Of a stretch of DNA of 51,071 nt, positions 17,629 through 26,330 are shown one piece after another. This DNA comes from Sphingobacteriia bacterium (GTDB lineage Bacteria > Bacteroidota > Bacteroidia > Bacteroidales > 4484-276). The translations under genes were made by a program, and so were the position numbers. Under the pieces are notes generated by a model. That model worked only from the letters and a program-made list of their open reading frames with translations. It searched no databases and was not told the origin of the DNA. The stretch is taken from contig RZYY01000006.1 in assembly GCA_009930115.1 (NCBI GenBank), forward strand, positions 1 to 51,071, written 5' to 3'. How positions within the stretch are numbered: position 1 is the first letter of the stretch; each line of letters opens with the position of its first letter.

Positions 17629-18381
17629 GTGTTAATCAGAACCATATTAATTGAAGATGAGCCCGTTGCAAGGGAGCACCTTACCTTTTTACTTGAAAAT
17701 TACTGTCCAAATCTTCAGGTTGTGGGCCAGGCTTTTGATGTAAAATCGGGATTAAAAATCATTAATGAAAAGAATCCGGAATTGCTTATTTCCGACATTG
17801 AGCTGCCTGACGGAACTGCCTTTGACCTGCTCAAGTATATTGAAAACATCACTTTCAACATCATTTTTGTCACTGCTCATTCTGAATATGCTATTCGGGC
17901 ATTTAAAATCAGTGCAATTGATTATTTGCTTAAACCTTTGGATATAAACGAATTGCAGGCTGCTACAAAAAAAGCAGAGGAAGAAATAAAAAAAAAGTCG
18001 GCAGATATCCGGATCAAAGCATTGCTGGAGAATTTAATTCATAATGGCGAAGCGACAAAAAAGATCGTCTTAAGTATCAATTCGGTTTTGCATCCGGTGA
18101 ATATGAAAGAAATTGTTTATTGCGAAGCGGACGGTTATTGTACGAAATTTCATTTGTCGGACAGCAGGGTATTAACTGTACCGAAAAACATAAAAGAATA
18201 CGAAGATATGCTCACAGATTTCGGATTTTTCAGAGCAAACCGCCAGCACCTAGTCAATCTAAGTCAAATTCATTCCTTTGATAAAAGCGGATCAGGTGTT
18301 CTTCACATGACTAATGGAAACGAAATACCTGTTTCGGTGAGGAAGAAGGAATTGTTGATTGAACGGCTTTTATTCTTCTGA
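17629..18381 (+). CDS. LytTR-family response regulator
   Basis: A 250-residue two-component response regulator starting with GTG. The receiver domain spans about 1-120, with acidic pocket E9/D10/E11, phospho-acceptor D56 in LLISDIELPDG and the conserved Lys in YLLKPLD. The C-terminal LytTR DNA-binding domain (about 150-250) includes ADGYCTKFHL and FFRANRQHLVNLSQI. Its usual partner, a sensor kinase of the LytS/YehU type, is not adjacent; the gene stands alone between yicC and a tRNA. Target genes cannot be inferred. Confidence 0.92.
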   Translation: MLIRTILIEDEPVAREHLTFLLENYCPNLQVVGQAFDVKSGLKIINEKNPELLISDIELPDGTAFDLLKYIENITFNIIFVTAHSEYAIRAFKISAIDYLLKPLDINELQAATKKAEEEIKKKSADIRIKALLENLIHNGEATKKIVLSINSVLHPVNMKEIVYCEADGYCTKFHLSDSRVLTVPKNIKEYEDMLTDFGFFRANRQHLVNLSQIHSFDKSGSGVLHMTNGNEIPVSVRKKELLIERLLFF

Positions 18382-18434
18382 ATAGAGAAGCATGACATAC
18401 GATAAAATGAAGGGGATTAATTCACAGTTTTTAT

Positions 18435-18464
18435 TTGTTAATTTCGAACTAAGTAATAATTTTG
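18435..18464 (+). promoter_or_regulatory. Full promoter TTG-N19-TAATTTTG for the tRNA
   Basis: TTG at 18435-18437 and TAATTTTG at 18457-18464 are separated by exactly 19 bp. The mature tRNA begins 27 bp after the -7 box. Confidence 0.65.
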
Positions 18465-18490
18465 CCAGCCGAAAAAAACAAAATATTATC

Positions 18491-18564
18491 GGGCCTATAG
18501 CTCAGTTGGTTAGAGCAACTGACTCATAATCAGTAGGTCCCTGGTTCAAGTCCAGGTGGGCCCA
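18491..18564 (+). tRNA. tRNA-Ile with CAT anticodon (lysidine type)
   Basis: A complete cloverleaf. The acceptor GGGCCTA pairs with TGGGCCC, with discriminator A at 18564. The D arm is GCTCAGTTGGTTAGAGC. The anticodon stem ACTGA/TCAGT encloses loop CTCATAA (anticodon CAT). The T arm is CCTGG-TTCAAGT-CCAGG. CAT could mean Met, but the acceptor pairs C4-G69 and C5-G68 and the T arm resemble E. coli tRNA-Ile2, whose CAT is converted by TilS to read ATA. The 3' CCA is not encoded. A terminator follows within 10 bp. Confidence 0.85.
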
Positions 18565-18573
18565 CAAAAATTA

Positions 18574-18606
18574 AAAACCGGATTTTTACATAAAATCCGG
18601 TTTTTT
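18574..18606 (+). terminator. Terminator after tRNA-Ile
   Basis: A long stem of about 13 bp, 18574-18586 pairing with 18592-18604, built on AACCGGATTTT/AAAATCCGGTT with a 5-nt loop and a run of T. It would also cover the end of the minus-strand relic at 18586-18753. Confidence 0.85.
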
Positions 18607-18753
18607 GCTTTTGGGATTTGATACATCAAAGGATGTATTAAGCCATTTCCCAAAACAAACAAGCTGTCCATGACTGTCAAAAATCTGAAAAATGTATATT
18701 CCCGGATGAAGGTCTTCGGTGTTGATTTGGTTGCTTTTTGATAGATTTGCCGA
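18586..18753 (-). pseudogene. Relic of a T9SS type A C-terminal sorting domain
   Basis: The minus strand has a 56-codon frame with no usable start, bounded upstream by an in-frame TAA (18754-18756). It reads INTEDLHPGIYIFQIFDSH followed by GQLVCFGKWLN. This matches the end of T9SS type A sorting domains (L-x-PG-x-Y-x-x-x-I then G-K-W). It is unlikely to be a gene by itself: it has no start and overlaps the tRNA terminator and the HAD promoter. It is probably the leftover 3' end of a lost secreted-protein gene. Confidence 0.55.
18742..18749 (+). promoter_or_regulatory. Promoter -7 box TAGATTTG
   Basis: Exact TAnnTTTG, 19 bp before the HAD gene ATG, giving a leader of about 13 nt. A TTG lies 17 bp upstream (18722-18724). 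Confidence 0.45.
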
Positions 18754-18768
18754 TTAAATCAACTTAAG

Positions 18769-19425
18769 ATGAAACCGTTTGTACCAAATAAAAATTTAAG
18801 AAATCTAATTCTCGATTTTGGAGGTGTCATTTATCAGATTGATCATCTGAAGCAAATAGAAACTTTTGCAACACTTGGTGTGGAAGATTTTGGAGGGTTG
18901 TATTCACATGCTGTCCAGAGCCCTTTGTTTGCTGACTTTGAGTGTGGTAGAATTACTCCTGAAAATATGATGGAAACAATCTCCCGTTTGCTTGACGTGA
19001 AAGATGCAGGCCGGGGGAAAATCATCGATGCCTGGAACAGCATTTTGGTTGGATTTGATGATGATGCTGTAAAGCTCATCGGGAAACTGAAAACCCGATA
19101 CAGATTATTTCTGCTGAGCAATACCAATCAGGTGCACTACAATATGTTTATCGGAGAATTTAGCGAAAAATACAGTGCTGATTTTAACATGCAGTTTGAA
19201 AAAACCTACTGGTCGTTTAAAATCGGTTTGCGTAAGCCTGATGAGCAAATCTACCGGCTGGTAATGCGGGATAACCAGCTTGATCCTGAGAATACTCTTT
19301 TTATTGATGACAGCCAGCAAAATGTTACCGGTGCTGAAAAGTCGGGAATGCCGGCAGTTTTACTTAGAAAGGGTCAGCGGCTCGCAGATATTTTCGACGA
19401 GAATGGGAATCTAATCCTACATTGA
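18769..19425 (+). CDS. HAD-family (subfamily IA) phosphatase-like hydrolase
   Basis: A 218-residue haloacid dehalogenase superfamily protein, likely a small-molecule phosphatase. Motif I is LILDFGGVI with nucleophile D16; the +2 position is Gly rather than Asp, as in YihX-type proteins. Motif II is LLSNTNQ, motif III includes K/R residues around GLRKPDEQIY, and motif IV is FIDDSQQNV. The cap domain lies at about 25-85. The substrate cannot be predicted. Its 3' end overlaps the convergent Hpt gene by 9 bp. Confidence 0.88.
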   Translation: MKPFVPNKNLRNLILDFGGVIYQIDHLKQIETFATLGVEDFGGLYSHAVQSPLFADFECGRITPENMMETISRLLDVKDAGRGKIIDAWNSILVGFDDDAVKLIGKLKTRYRLFLLSNTNQVHYNMFIGEFSEKYSADFNMQFEKTYWSFKIGLRKPDEQIYRLVMRDNQLDPENTLFIDDSQQNVTGAEKSGMPAVLLRKGQRLADIFDENGNLILH

Positions 19426-19773
19426 AAAGTCTTCTCGCAGTTGTTCGAAAACTATGGCAAGCACTTCGTTGATCTTTGCAAGAATTCCGGGGAGATCTTT
19501 TTTTAGCTCTTGTGTTTTAAATGGTTTATCAATGCTGATCATGACATCTTTCAATTCATCTATTTTCAGGGTAGCGAGCGAGGATTTCATTTTATGAGCC
19601 ACAGCAGCAAGATGGTCAAGATCATTGTTTTCAAGTGATTTGTTGAGATCGGCAAGATCAGCAGGGGTGTTTTCAAGAAATATCTGGATCAGTTCCTGAA
19701 GAATTTCATCGTTGTCGCCCAGTTGTTCTTTCAGGTAGCTTAAGTTATAAAGTCTTTCGTTAGCTGGTTTCAT
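19417..19773 (-). CDS. Hpt domain histidine phosphotransfer protein
   Basis: A stand-alone 118-residue histidine phosphotransfer protein of a phosphorelay. The four-helix Hpt signature is AAVAHKMKSSLATL, with the phospho-accepting His at residue 60 (HxxKSS). It starts 1 bp after the stop of the NtrC-type regulator, so the two are probably co-transcribed and may work together. Hpt proteins normally take phosphate from a hybrid sensor kinase; none is present in the window. Confidence 0.9.
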   Translation of the reverse strand: MKPANERLYNLSYLKEQLGDNDEILQELIQIFLENTPADLADLNKSLENNDLDHLAAVAHKMKSSLATLKIDELKDVMISIDKPFKTQELKKDLPGILAKINEVLAIVFEQLREDFSM

Positions 19774-19774
19774 A

Positions 19775-21121
19775 CTATATTTCTTTATTTTTTATCATTC
19801 TGTAAATGGTTGATTTCCCGATATCGAGTTTTTTGGCAACTTCAAGAATATTGTTGTCGTATTTTTCGAGGAAATGTTTGATGATTTTTTTGTTGTATCC
19901 CTGAAGAGTATCCTCCTCATCCATCAGGAAATTACCTGAACGTGTTGCTGCACTGAGTGATATATCATTGTCGTCAATCACCTCGCTGTTGGCCATTACT
20001 ACAGCCAGTTCCATAATTGCTTTGAGTTCCCGCACATTGCCCGGAAAGTCATAGTTCATCAGTTTTTCCTGTGCTTTTTGAGAGAGCGATTTTTTTAGCA
20101 AGTCATTTTCTTTACAAAATTCATCTACAAAATATTTTGCAAGCAGCAGAATATCATTTCCGCGATCCCGCAGTGGGGGCAGGTTTATGTTCAGTCCAAG
20201 CAGTCTGAAGTAGAGGTCTTGTCTGAAATTACCTTTTTTTACTTCTTCGGCGAGGTTGCGGTTGGTAGCAATGATTATTCTTGCATTTACCTTAATTACT
20301 TCGTTTCCGCCAACTCTGTTGAGTTCTTTTTCCTGAAGTACCCTGAGCAGTTTTACCTGCATGTAATGATCCATTTCTCCGATTTCATCCAGAAAGATTG
20401 TGCCTTTACCTGCTTCTTCAAACTTTCCTATTTTGCGGGTTACAGCACCGGTAAATGCACCTTTTTCGTGGCCGAACATCTCACTTTCGATAAGTTCTTT
20501 TGGTATAGCTGAAACGTTGATTGCGATAAAGGGCAGGCCTGCTTTGGCTGAGTTGTAATGAATAGCTTTGGCAACCAGGTCTTTGCCTGTTCCGGTTTCG
20601 CCGGTGATCGAAACAGTAATATTGGTTTGTATGGCTTTTTCGATCAGACTGAAGATTTTTTTTATACCCGGGCTGTTGCCTTTAATGATGTTTCCAAAAA
20701 TATATTTTCGCCCGATTTCTTCTTTCAAAGAATCAATTTCTTTTTCAAGATCAAGCTTCTCTCTTATCTTTTTAAGTGAGTTCCAGATACGGTCTTTGGT
20801 TTCATCATTTTTGACGAAATAATCGTAGGCTCCTTCTTTCAAAAGATTGACAGCTGTGGATACATCTTCCTGACCCGACACAATAATCACCGGAATGTTG
20901 GGATTATAGGCCACAATTTTTTTAAGTACTTCCAGTCCTGAGATGTCAGGCAGTGTGTAGTCGAGTGTTACAACTGAAGGGTTGCGATGAAGGTTGTTTA
21001 AAAAATCCTTTCCGGTTTGAAATTTTTCTACACTGTAATCAGGATTCAGACTGATGTGATATTTCAGCATCTCACCATAAAAAGGGTCATCTTCAACAAT
21101 GAATATTTTAAAATTACTCAT
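19775..21121 (-). CDS. Sigma-54-dependent response regulator, NtrC family
   Basis: A 448-residue enhancer-binding activator for sigma-54 RNA polymerase. The receiver domain is about 1-120, with E10/D11/D12 and phospho-acceptor D54 in VTLDYTLPD. The AAA+ domain (about 145-370) has Walker A GETGTGKD, the sigma-54 contact loop GAFTGA and Walker [11 protein letters not shown]. The C-terminal Fis-type helix-turn-helix is [21 protein letters not shown]. All key residues are intact. It is paired with an Hpt gene, with no kinase or obvious sigma-54 target nearby. Confidence 0.95.
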   Translation of the reverse strand: MSNFKIFIVEDDPFYGEMLKYHISLNPDYSVEKFQTGKDFLNNLHRNPSVVTLDYTLPDISGLEVLKKIVAYNPNIPVIIVSGQEDVSTAVNLLKEGAYDYFVKNDETKDRIWNSLKKIREKLDLEKEIDSLKEEIGRKYIFGNIIKGNSPGIKKIFSLIEKAIQTNITVSITGETGTGKDLVAKAIHYNSAKAGLPFIAINVSAIPKELIESEMFGHEKGAFTGAVTRKIGKFEEAGKGTIFLDEIGEMDHYMQVKLLRVLQEKELNRVGGNEVIKVNARIIIATNRNLAEEVKKGNFRQDLYFRLLGLNINLPPLRDRGNDILLLAKYFVDEFCKENDLLKKSLSQKAQEKLMNYDFPGNVRELKAIMELAVVMANSEVIDDNDISLSAATRSGNFLMDEEDTLQGYNKKIIKHFLEKYDNNILEVAKKLDIGKSTIYRMIKNKEI

Positions 21122-21143
21122 CTGCTTGGTTTTCTAAGTTTGC

Positions 21144-21151
21144 CAAAAATA
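21144..21151 (-). promoter_or_regulatory. Promoter -7 box TATTTTTG
   Basis: Exact TAnnTTTG on the minus strand, 22 bp before the NtrC-type regulator. A minus-strand TTG lies 17 bp upstream of it. Confidence 0.45.
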
Positions 21152-21283
21152 GTTTTTTTTTAAAATCTCAATTTTGGAAATTTTATTTTTATTGTAAAAA
21201 GTTTCATTTCTGGAAACGTGGTGCCGGATTTCTTTCAGGTCGAATGTCGTTAATTAATCTTAATTTAGTGGTAATTCTCCTGA

Positions 21284-21294
21284 ACCCTGAGGGT
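21284..21294. promoter_or_regulatory. Palindrome in the icd promoter spacer
   Basis: ACCCTGAGGGT is an 11-bp perfect palindrome (odd centre) in the spacer between CTG (21280-21282) and the -7 box. Its position is suited to a repressor site. The regulator is unknown, and chance is possible. Confidence 0.25.
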
Positions 21295-21301
21295 GAATTT
21301 C

Positions 21302-21309
21302 TATTTTTG
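21302..21309 (+). promoter_or_regulatory. Promoter -7 box TATTTTTG
   Basis: Exact TAnnTTTG, 39 bp before the icd ATG, with CTG exactly 19 bp upstream as a near-match to the -33 TTG. Confidence 0.5.
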
Positions 21310-21348
21310 CACCCTAATACTTAAAATTCAATTCATAACAATTTGCAA

Positions 21349-22578
21349 ATGAAAAAAATCATTGTTGAACATCCTGTGGTTGAGCTCGACGGAGATGAAA
21401 TGACGCGGGTAATCTGGAAAATTATTCGGGAAAAACTCATTTTACCTTATCTGGATATTGATATTAAATACTATGATCTGTCAATACAACACCGGGATGA
21501 AACTGATGATCAGGTTACGGTTGATGCTGCAGAAGCGATTAAAAAGTACAATGTAGGAATTAAATGTGCGACCATAACCCCTGACGAGAAACGTGTTGAG
21601 GAATTTGGATTAAAGAGAATGTACCGGTCGCCCAACGGCACAATCCGGAATATTCTGGATGGTACGGTTTTTCGTGAACCAATTCTGATTAGCAATATTC
21701 CCCGTCTGGTACCTGGCTGGAAAGCACCAATCTGTATAGGTCGTCATGCTTTTGGAGATCAGTATCGTGCAACTGATTTCGTAGTAAAAGGCAGGGGAAA
21801 GCTGACTATTTCCTTTGAACCTGAAGACGGAAGGGAGAAACAGAGTTATACGGTTCATCATTTCACAGGCGATGGTGTAGCACTGGGGATGTTCAATACT
21901 GATGCTTCCATTGCCGGGTTTGCACGTTCCTGCTTTAATATGGCTATTCAAAAAAAATGGCCGCTTTACCTTTCGACAAAAAACACTATTTTAAAACAAT
22001 ATGATGGAAGATTTAAAGATATTTTTCAGGAAATTTTTGAAAACGAATTCAAAGATAAGTTCAACGAGTATGGAATCACTTACGAGCACCGGTTGATTGA
22101 TGACATGGTAGCATCCGCACTGAAATGGGAAGGCAGATTTGTCTGGGCTTGTAAAAACTACGATGGGGATGTGCAGTCAGATACTGTGGCACAGGGTTTT
22201 GGCTCGCTTGGATTAATGACCTCAGTTTTGATTACTCCTGATGGCAAAACATTAGAGGCTGAGGCAGCGCACGGAACAGTAACCCGCCATTACCGGCTTT
22301 ACCAAAAAGGTCAGCCAACTTCAACCAATCCGATTGCTTCAATCTTTGCCTGGACACGCGGGCTTGCTCACAGAGCAAAACTTGACAATAACTCTGATTT
22401 GCTCGGCTTTGCTGACCATCTCGAAAAAATCTGTATTCAAACAGTCGAATCAGGAATAATGACCAAAGACCTTGCCTTACAAATTCATGGAAATGAACTA
22501 AAAAAAGAGCATTATCTCCATACTGAGAATTTTCTTGAAACACTCGATAACAATTTGAGAAAAATACTCCACCATTAA
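21349..22578 (+). CDS. icd: NADP-dependent isocitrate dehydrogenase, eukaryote-type
   Basis: Oxidative decarboxylation of isocitrate to 2-oxoglutarate with NADP. At 409 residues from the ATG at 21349 (an upstream TTG is less likely), it is clearly of the dimeric eukaryotic type rather than the E. coli type: [43 protein letters not shown] and [17 protein letters not shown] closely follow the mitochondrial/cytosolic IDH sequence as I remember it. Substrate and metal residues in these blocks appear intact. Citrate synthase follows 72 bp later, so the two probably form a TCA operon. Aconitase is not in the window. Confidence 0.95.
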   Translation: MKKIIVEHPVVELDGDEMTRVIWKIIREKLILPYLDIDIKYYDLSIQHRDETDDQVTVDAAEAIKKYNVGIKCATITPDEKRVEEFGLKRMYRSPNGTIRNILDGTVFREPILISNIPRLVPGWKAPICIGRHAFGDQYRATDFVVKGRGKLTISFEPEDGREKQSYTVHHFTGDGVALGMFNTDASIAGFARSCFNMAIQKKWPLYLSTKNTILKQYDGRFKDIFQEIFENEFKDKFNEYGITYEHRLIDDMVASALKWEGRFVWACKNYDGDVQSDTVAQGFGSLGLMTSVLITPDGKTLEAEAAHGTVTRHYRLYQKGQPTSTNPIASIFAWTRGLAHRAKLDNNSDLLGFADHLEKICIQTVESGIMTKDLALQIHGNELKKEHYLHTENFLETLDNNLRKILHH

Positions 22579-22650
22579 TTCTTTTTTGTCAACAAACCAA
22601 ACGGAATTCTGTTACTTAATCAGATAAATTCATAAAATCATCAGCAAACT

Positions 22651-23970
22651 ATGTCAGGATTAAAAGATAAACTCAACGAAAAAATACAGGAGCATCGTCC
22701 GCGTACACAGCGCTTGCTTAAAGAATTTGGTGATGTGGTGGTTGATCAGATTACAATCGGTCAGGTCATTGGCGGCATGCGGGGAATAAAATCACTGGTC
22801 ACTGATATTTCTTATCTTGACCCCAACGATGGCATCCGCTATAGGGGATACACGCTGCCGGAAGTGTTTGAGAAGCTGCCCAAACCCAAAAAAGCAGAAA
22901 TTCCTTATGTTGAGGGATTGTTTTATTTGCTTCTTACCGGAGATATTCCTACCGAAGCCGAGGTGCATGATGTGGTGGACGAGTTTCGAAGACGGCGAAT
23001 AGTGCCTCGCTATGTGTATGATGTTATTGATGCACTGCCTTGTTGCAGCCATCCTATGGCGATTTTTGCCAATGCCATTCTGGCTATGCACAGGGAATCT
23101 TTCTTTGCTAAAAAATATGCTGCAGGAATAGATAAGCTCGATCTTTGGAGCCCAATGTATGAAGATGTGTTGAACCTGTTGGCGAAATTGCCCGAAATAG
23201 CTTCTTATATTTATGCCAAGCTTTATCGTGATGGCAAACGAATTCAGTCCAATCCGAACCTTGACATGGGTGCTGACTTTGCTCATCTGATGATGAAACC
23301 TTCACCTTATGATGAAGTGGCAAGATTGCATTTTATTATTCATGCCGATCATGAAAGCGGAAATGTGAGTGCACACACCGGGCACCTTGTTGCAAGCACC
23401 CTGGCCGACATTTATCAGTCAATCTCGGCAATGCTCAGTGGTCTGGCAGGACCGCTTCACGGACTGGCCAACCAGGAATTTCTGCGATGGTTGCAGGATG
23501 TCAGAGATAAAATGGGAGGTGCTTTACCGACAGAAGATGAAATGAAACAGTTTGTATGGGATACCCTCAATTCTGGTCAGGTAATTCCTGGATACGGACA
23601 CGCAGTTTTGCGAAAAACCGATCCCAGGTACACTATTCAGCGTGAATTTTGCCTGAAACATATGCCCGATGACGAATTGTTCCAGTATGTTGAAATGTTA
23701 TACAAAGTTGTCCCGCCAATTCTTAAAGAGCAGGGTAAAGCCAAAAACCCCTGGCCTAATCTCGATGCACAGACAGGTATCATTCAATGGCACTATGGTA
23801 TAACTGAATACGATTTTTATACCGTACTTTTCGGGGTTGGACGGTCTATTGGTATAGCTGCAAACATCATCTGGGACAGGGCTTTGCTGTATCCGCTTGA
23901 ACGTCCGAAATCCATTACAACCGATATGCTTGAAGAGATTGCCGGGATCAGATCTAAAAGAGAAGAATAG
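22651..23970 (+). CDS. gltA: Citrate synthase, eukaryote-type
   Basis: Condenses acetyl-CoA and oxaloacetate into citrate. The 439 residues include the catalytic blocks GLAGPLHGLANQE, IPGYGHAVLRKTDPRY (second catalytic His) and NLDAQTGIIQWHYG (catalytic Asp). ITEYDFYTVLFGVGRSIGI follows. The sequence is of the mitochondrial (Si) synthase type, not the NADH-regulated hexameric E. coli type, and like mitochondrial enzymes it has no N-terminal zinc-finger-like domain. It lies directly downstream of eukaryote-type icd. No terminator is seen between the two genes. Confidence 0.95.
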   Translation: MSGLKDKLNEKIQEHRPRTQRLLKEFGDVVVDQITIGQVIGGMRGIKSLVTDISYLDPNDGIRYRGYTLPEVFEKLPKPKKAEIPYVEGLFYLLLTGDIPTEAEVHDVVDEFRRRRIVPRYVYDVIDALPCCSHPMAIFANAILAMHRESFFAKKYAAGIDKLDLWSPMYEDVLNLLAKLPEIASYIYAKLYRDGKRIQSNPNLDMGADFAHLMMKPSPYDEVARLHFIIHADHESGNVSAHTGHLVASTLADIYQSISAMLSGLAGPLHGLANQEFLRWLQDVRDKMGGALPTEDEMKQFVWDTLNSGQVIPGYGHAVLRKTDPRYTIQREFCLKHMPDDELFQYVEMLYKVVPPILKEQGKAKNPWPNLDAQTGIIQWHYGITEYDFYTVLFGVGRSIGIAANIIWDRALLYPLERPKSITTDMLEEIAGIRSKREE

Positions 23971-24027
23971 CCGCAGGATGAAAACCTGATTTTATCTTTT
24001 TATGCAATCCGGTTATAAAATTTCATC

Positions 24028-24438
24028 ATGGTAAAACAGTCAGAATTACAGTTACCACCTTTCCCGAAGGGTTTTCATCTGATAACCCGTTTTTTGGAAG
24101 ATTATCTGAAAGACCTTCCCGAAACAGGATTGGTAAATGTATTTATTCAACATACTTCAGCCGGTATAACCATTAATGAAAATGCCGACAGCACAGTTCG
24201 TTCGGATATGCACAGATTTTTTGAGAAACTGGTTCCAGACCATCCTGCATGTTTCGATCATTACATTGAAGGTCCTGATGACATGCCCGCGCATGTTAAG
24301 GCCACGCTTGTCGGGTCATCGGTAAATATACCCGTAAGTAAAGGCAGATTAAATCTGGGAACATGGCAGGGGATTTATCTTGGTGAATTCAGAAATCATG
24401 GCGGAGGACGAAAACTGGTGATTACTGTTTTTGGCTAA
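24028..24438 (+). CDS. yjbQ: YjbQ/UPF0047 family protein
   Basis: A 136-residue member of the YjbQ (UPF0047) family, in which some members have been reported to have weak thiamine phosphate synthase activity. Conserved blocks are FIQHTSAGITINENAD, DMPAHVKATLVGSS and LNLGTWQGIYLGEFRNHGG. The conserved His and Glu residues of these blocks are present. It lies 57 bp after citrate synthase. The 3' end overlaps the convergent acpH gene by 17 bp. The in vivo function is unsettled. Confidence 0.9.
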   Translation: MVKQSELQLPPFPKGFHLITRFLEDYLKDLPETGLVNVFIQHTSAGITINENADSTVRSDMHRFFEKLVPDHPACFDHYIEGPDDMPAHVKATLVGSSVNIPVSKGRLNLGTWQGIYLGEFRNHGGGRKLVITVFG

Positions 24439-25027
24439 TCATCAGCCGTTGCAGTTGTTCAACTGAATAGATTATAACTTCCGGAAAAAAATACTCGAAA
24501 TCACGACGAAAATCTTCGTAATACAATTTTAATTCAAAACCCGCATTTTCGATACCCGATTCGGTGTAATTTATTCTTGATGCCAGTCCTTTCAGTGCCA
24601 GTCCGATATTATCAGGATCGATGTAGGAATAAAGCCAGTTTCCGGCAGCCATCCATGGCAGAATCCGTCGAAGTTTTGCAGGGAGAACAAAATAATAGCG
24701 AAAAAGAGTTTTGTAAGCATCCCGGGTAAATTGCAACAGTGGTTTGTCATTATAGTTGTTCCATGCAACAGCCAGGTAATGGTCGTAATACATATCCGTC
24801 ACTATTCCCGAAAATTTATGATATCTTTCTCTGATTCTTGCTTTGCTTGATTTTACCGCAGGATGAGTATCAGTAAAAGAGTCAATTAAACGATGAAGAA
24901 GAATACCTGTCCGGATGTCTGGTTCATAGTCAGCCCATTGTTTTCCTTTTACCTTGTCGGCAATAAAATTTCCAACCATAATTTTTTCATGGCCAAAAGA
25001 AAGAAACAGATGAGCGAGATAGTTCAT
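24422..25027 (-). CDS. acpH: Acyl carrier protein phosphodiesterase-like (AcpH family)
   Basis: A 201-residue member of the AcpH family (DUF479), which removes the phosphopantetheine arm from acyl carrier protein in E. coli. The N-terminal [36 protein letters not shown] and [11 protein letters not shown] carry the expected His/Asp metal-binding residues of the HD-like fold. Its start overlaps the meaB stop by 4 bp, indicating co-translation. Biochemical activity in Bacteroidota members is assumed from the family. Confidence 0.88.
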   Translation of the reverse strand: MNYLAHLFLSFGHEKIMVGNFIADKVKGKQWADYEPDIRTGILLHRLIDSFTDTHPAVKSSKARIRERYHKFSGIVTDMYYDHYLAVAWNNYNDKPLLQFTRDAYKTLFRYYFVLPAKLRRILPWMAAGNWLYSYIDPDNIGLALKGLASRINYTESGIENAGFELKLYYEDFRRDFEYFFPEVIIYSVEQLQRLMISQKQ

Positions 25028-26136
25028 CGGTTTGATTTCTTATCTTCAAAATACAGTTGAATTAGCTGTTGAGCAGCTTTGTAAGAGCTTAACCGGTCGT
25101 TGAGCATTTCCTGTTCAATTTTTGGCAGGAATTGCTGTATTACAGGAGTGGTATAAAAGTCGTTTTTAAGGTATTCTTTGATGGTTTCCAGCATGATAAG
25201 ACTTTTTTGTTGCTGACGTTTATGGGTAAAATAGCCATTTTCCTTGCTCAGGGCTTCGTATTGTTTAATGGTTTCCCAAACTTCCGGGATTCCTTCTTTT
25301 GACAGTGCAGAGCAGGTTCCAGTTACAGGTGTCCAGCCAGATTCGGGTGGCGGAAACAAATGGAGTGCGTTTTTGTATTCAAGTCTTGCCTGATTGGCTT
25401 TTTGACGGTTGTCGCCATCGGCTTTATTGATGAAGATGGCATCTGCCATTTCCATAATTCCTCGTTTGATGCCCTGAAGTTCGTCTCCGGCCCCGGCAAG
25501 CATCAGCAGTAAAAAGAAATCTACCATTGCGTTCACGGCAGTTTCTGATTGACCAACTCCGACTGTTTCAACAAAAATGACGTCGAAACCGGCTGCTTCG
25601 CAAAGGATAATGGTTTCTTTGGTTTTTTGTGCCACACCTCCTAATGAACCTGCAGAAGGGGAGGGGCGAATGAATGCGTTCGGATGAATGGATAATTCTT
25701 CCATGCGGGTTTTGTCTCCGAGAATACTACCTTTGGTTCTGCTGCTGCTCGGATCAATAGCAAGCACTGCCAGCCGGTGACCTAATGAAGTAACATGCAC
25801 TCCCAGTGCTTCAATAAAAGTACTTTTTCCAACTCCCGGAACACCCGTTATACCTATTCTCATCGAATTTCCTGAGTGAGGAAGGCATTTTTCGATCACT
25901 TCCTGCGCAATTGCCTGATGTGAAGGGTTTATGCTTTCCACCAGCGTTATGGCTTTGCTGAGGATTACCCTGTTGCCTGAAAGAATGCCTTTAACATATT
26001 CTTCGGTACTTATCGGCGGCTTTCGTTTTATTTTAAATCGCTCGAGTGCCTTTGGATTGACCTGCTCCGGCTGGCTGATTCCTTCATTCACCTTCAGTGC
26101 AGATCCTTCCATGGAAGAATTTTCGACAGATTCCAT
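25024..26136 (-). CDS. meaB: Methylmalonyl-CoA mutase-associated GTPase MeaB
   Basis: A SIMIBI-class GTPase that protects and reloads B12-dependent methylmalonyl-CoA mutase. The 370 residues show the G1 loop GVPGVGKST, the switch/G3 region [10 protein letters not shown], and the NKAD base-recognition motif in FINKADGDN. The family's [20 protein letters not shown] block is present. The C-terminal helices are for dimerisation. The mutase subunits are not in this window, so the partner must be encoded elsewhere. It is the first gene of the meaB-acpH pair. Confidence 0.93.
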   Translation of the reverse strand: MESVENSSMEGSALKVNEGISQPEQVNPKALERFKIKRKPPISTEEYVKGILSGNRVILSKAITLVESINPSHQAIAQEVIEKCLPHSGNSMRIGITGVPGVGKSTFIEALGVHVTSLGHRLAVLAIDPSSSRTKGSILGDKTRMEELSIHPNAFIRPSPSAGSLGGVAQKTKETIILCEAAGFDVIFVETVGVGQSETAVNAMVDFFLLLMLAGAGDELQGIKRGIMEMADAIFINKADGDNRQKANQARLEYKNALHLFPPPESGWTPVTGTCSALSKEGIPEVWETIKQYEALSKENGYFTHKRQQQKSLIMLETIKEYLKNDFYTTPVIQQFLPKIEQEMLNDRLSSYKAAQQLIQLYFEDKKSNR

Positions 26137-26151
26137 AATATTAAATTTTTA

Positions 26152-26159
26152 CAAAGATA
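26152..26159 (-). promoter_or_regulatory. Promoter -7 box TATCTTTG
   Basis: Exact TAnnTTTG on the minus strand, 15 bp before the meaB ATG, implying a very short leader. Confidence 0.45.
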
Positions 26160-26330
26160 GGTCGAAATTAGGCATGATTATAAAGGTTTTTTTGAGCGAT
26201 CGTTTACCGGATTGCGAATGTGCTGGGGATAAAAATTGCCAAATCCAGCATTGGTTTGTTAAAAATAAGATGCAGAGGAGTTCCTGATTCATTTTGAAAA
26301 CAAAATAATTTGAAATGATTATTGATTTTT

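Noticed and set aside
18491-18564. Elongator tRNA-Met reading of the CAT tRNA
   Set aside because: Acceptor pairs C4-G69 and C5-G68 and the T arm match the lysidine-type tRNA-Ile rather than tRNA-Met.
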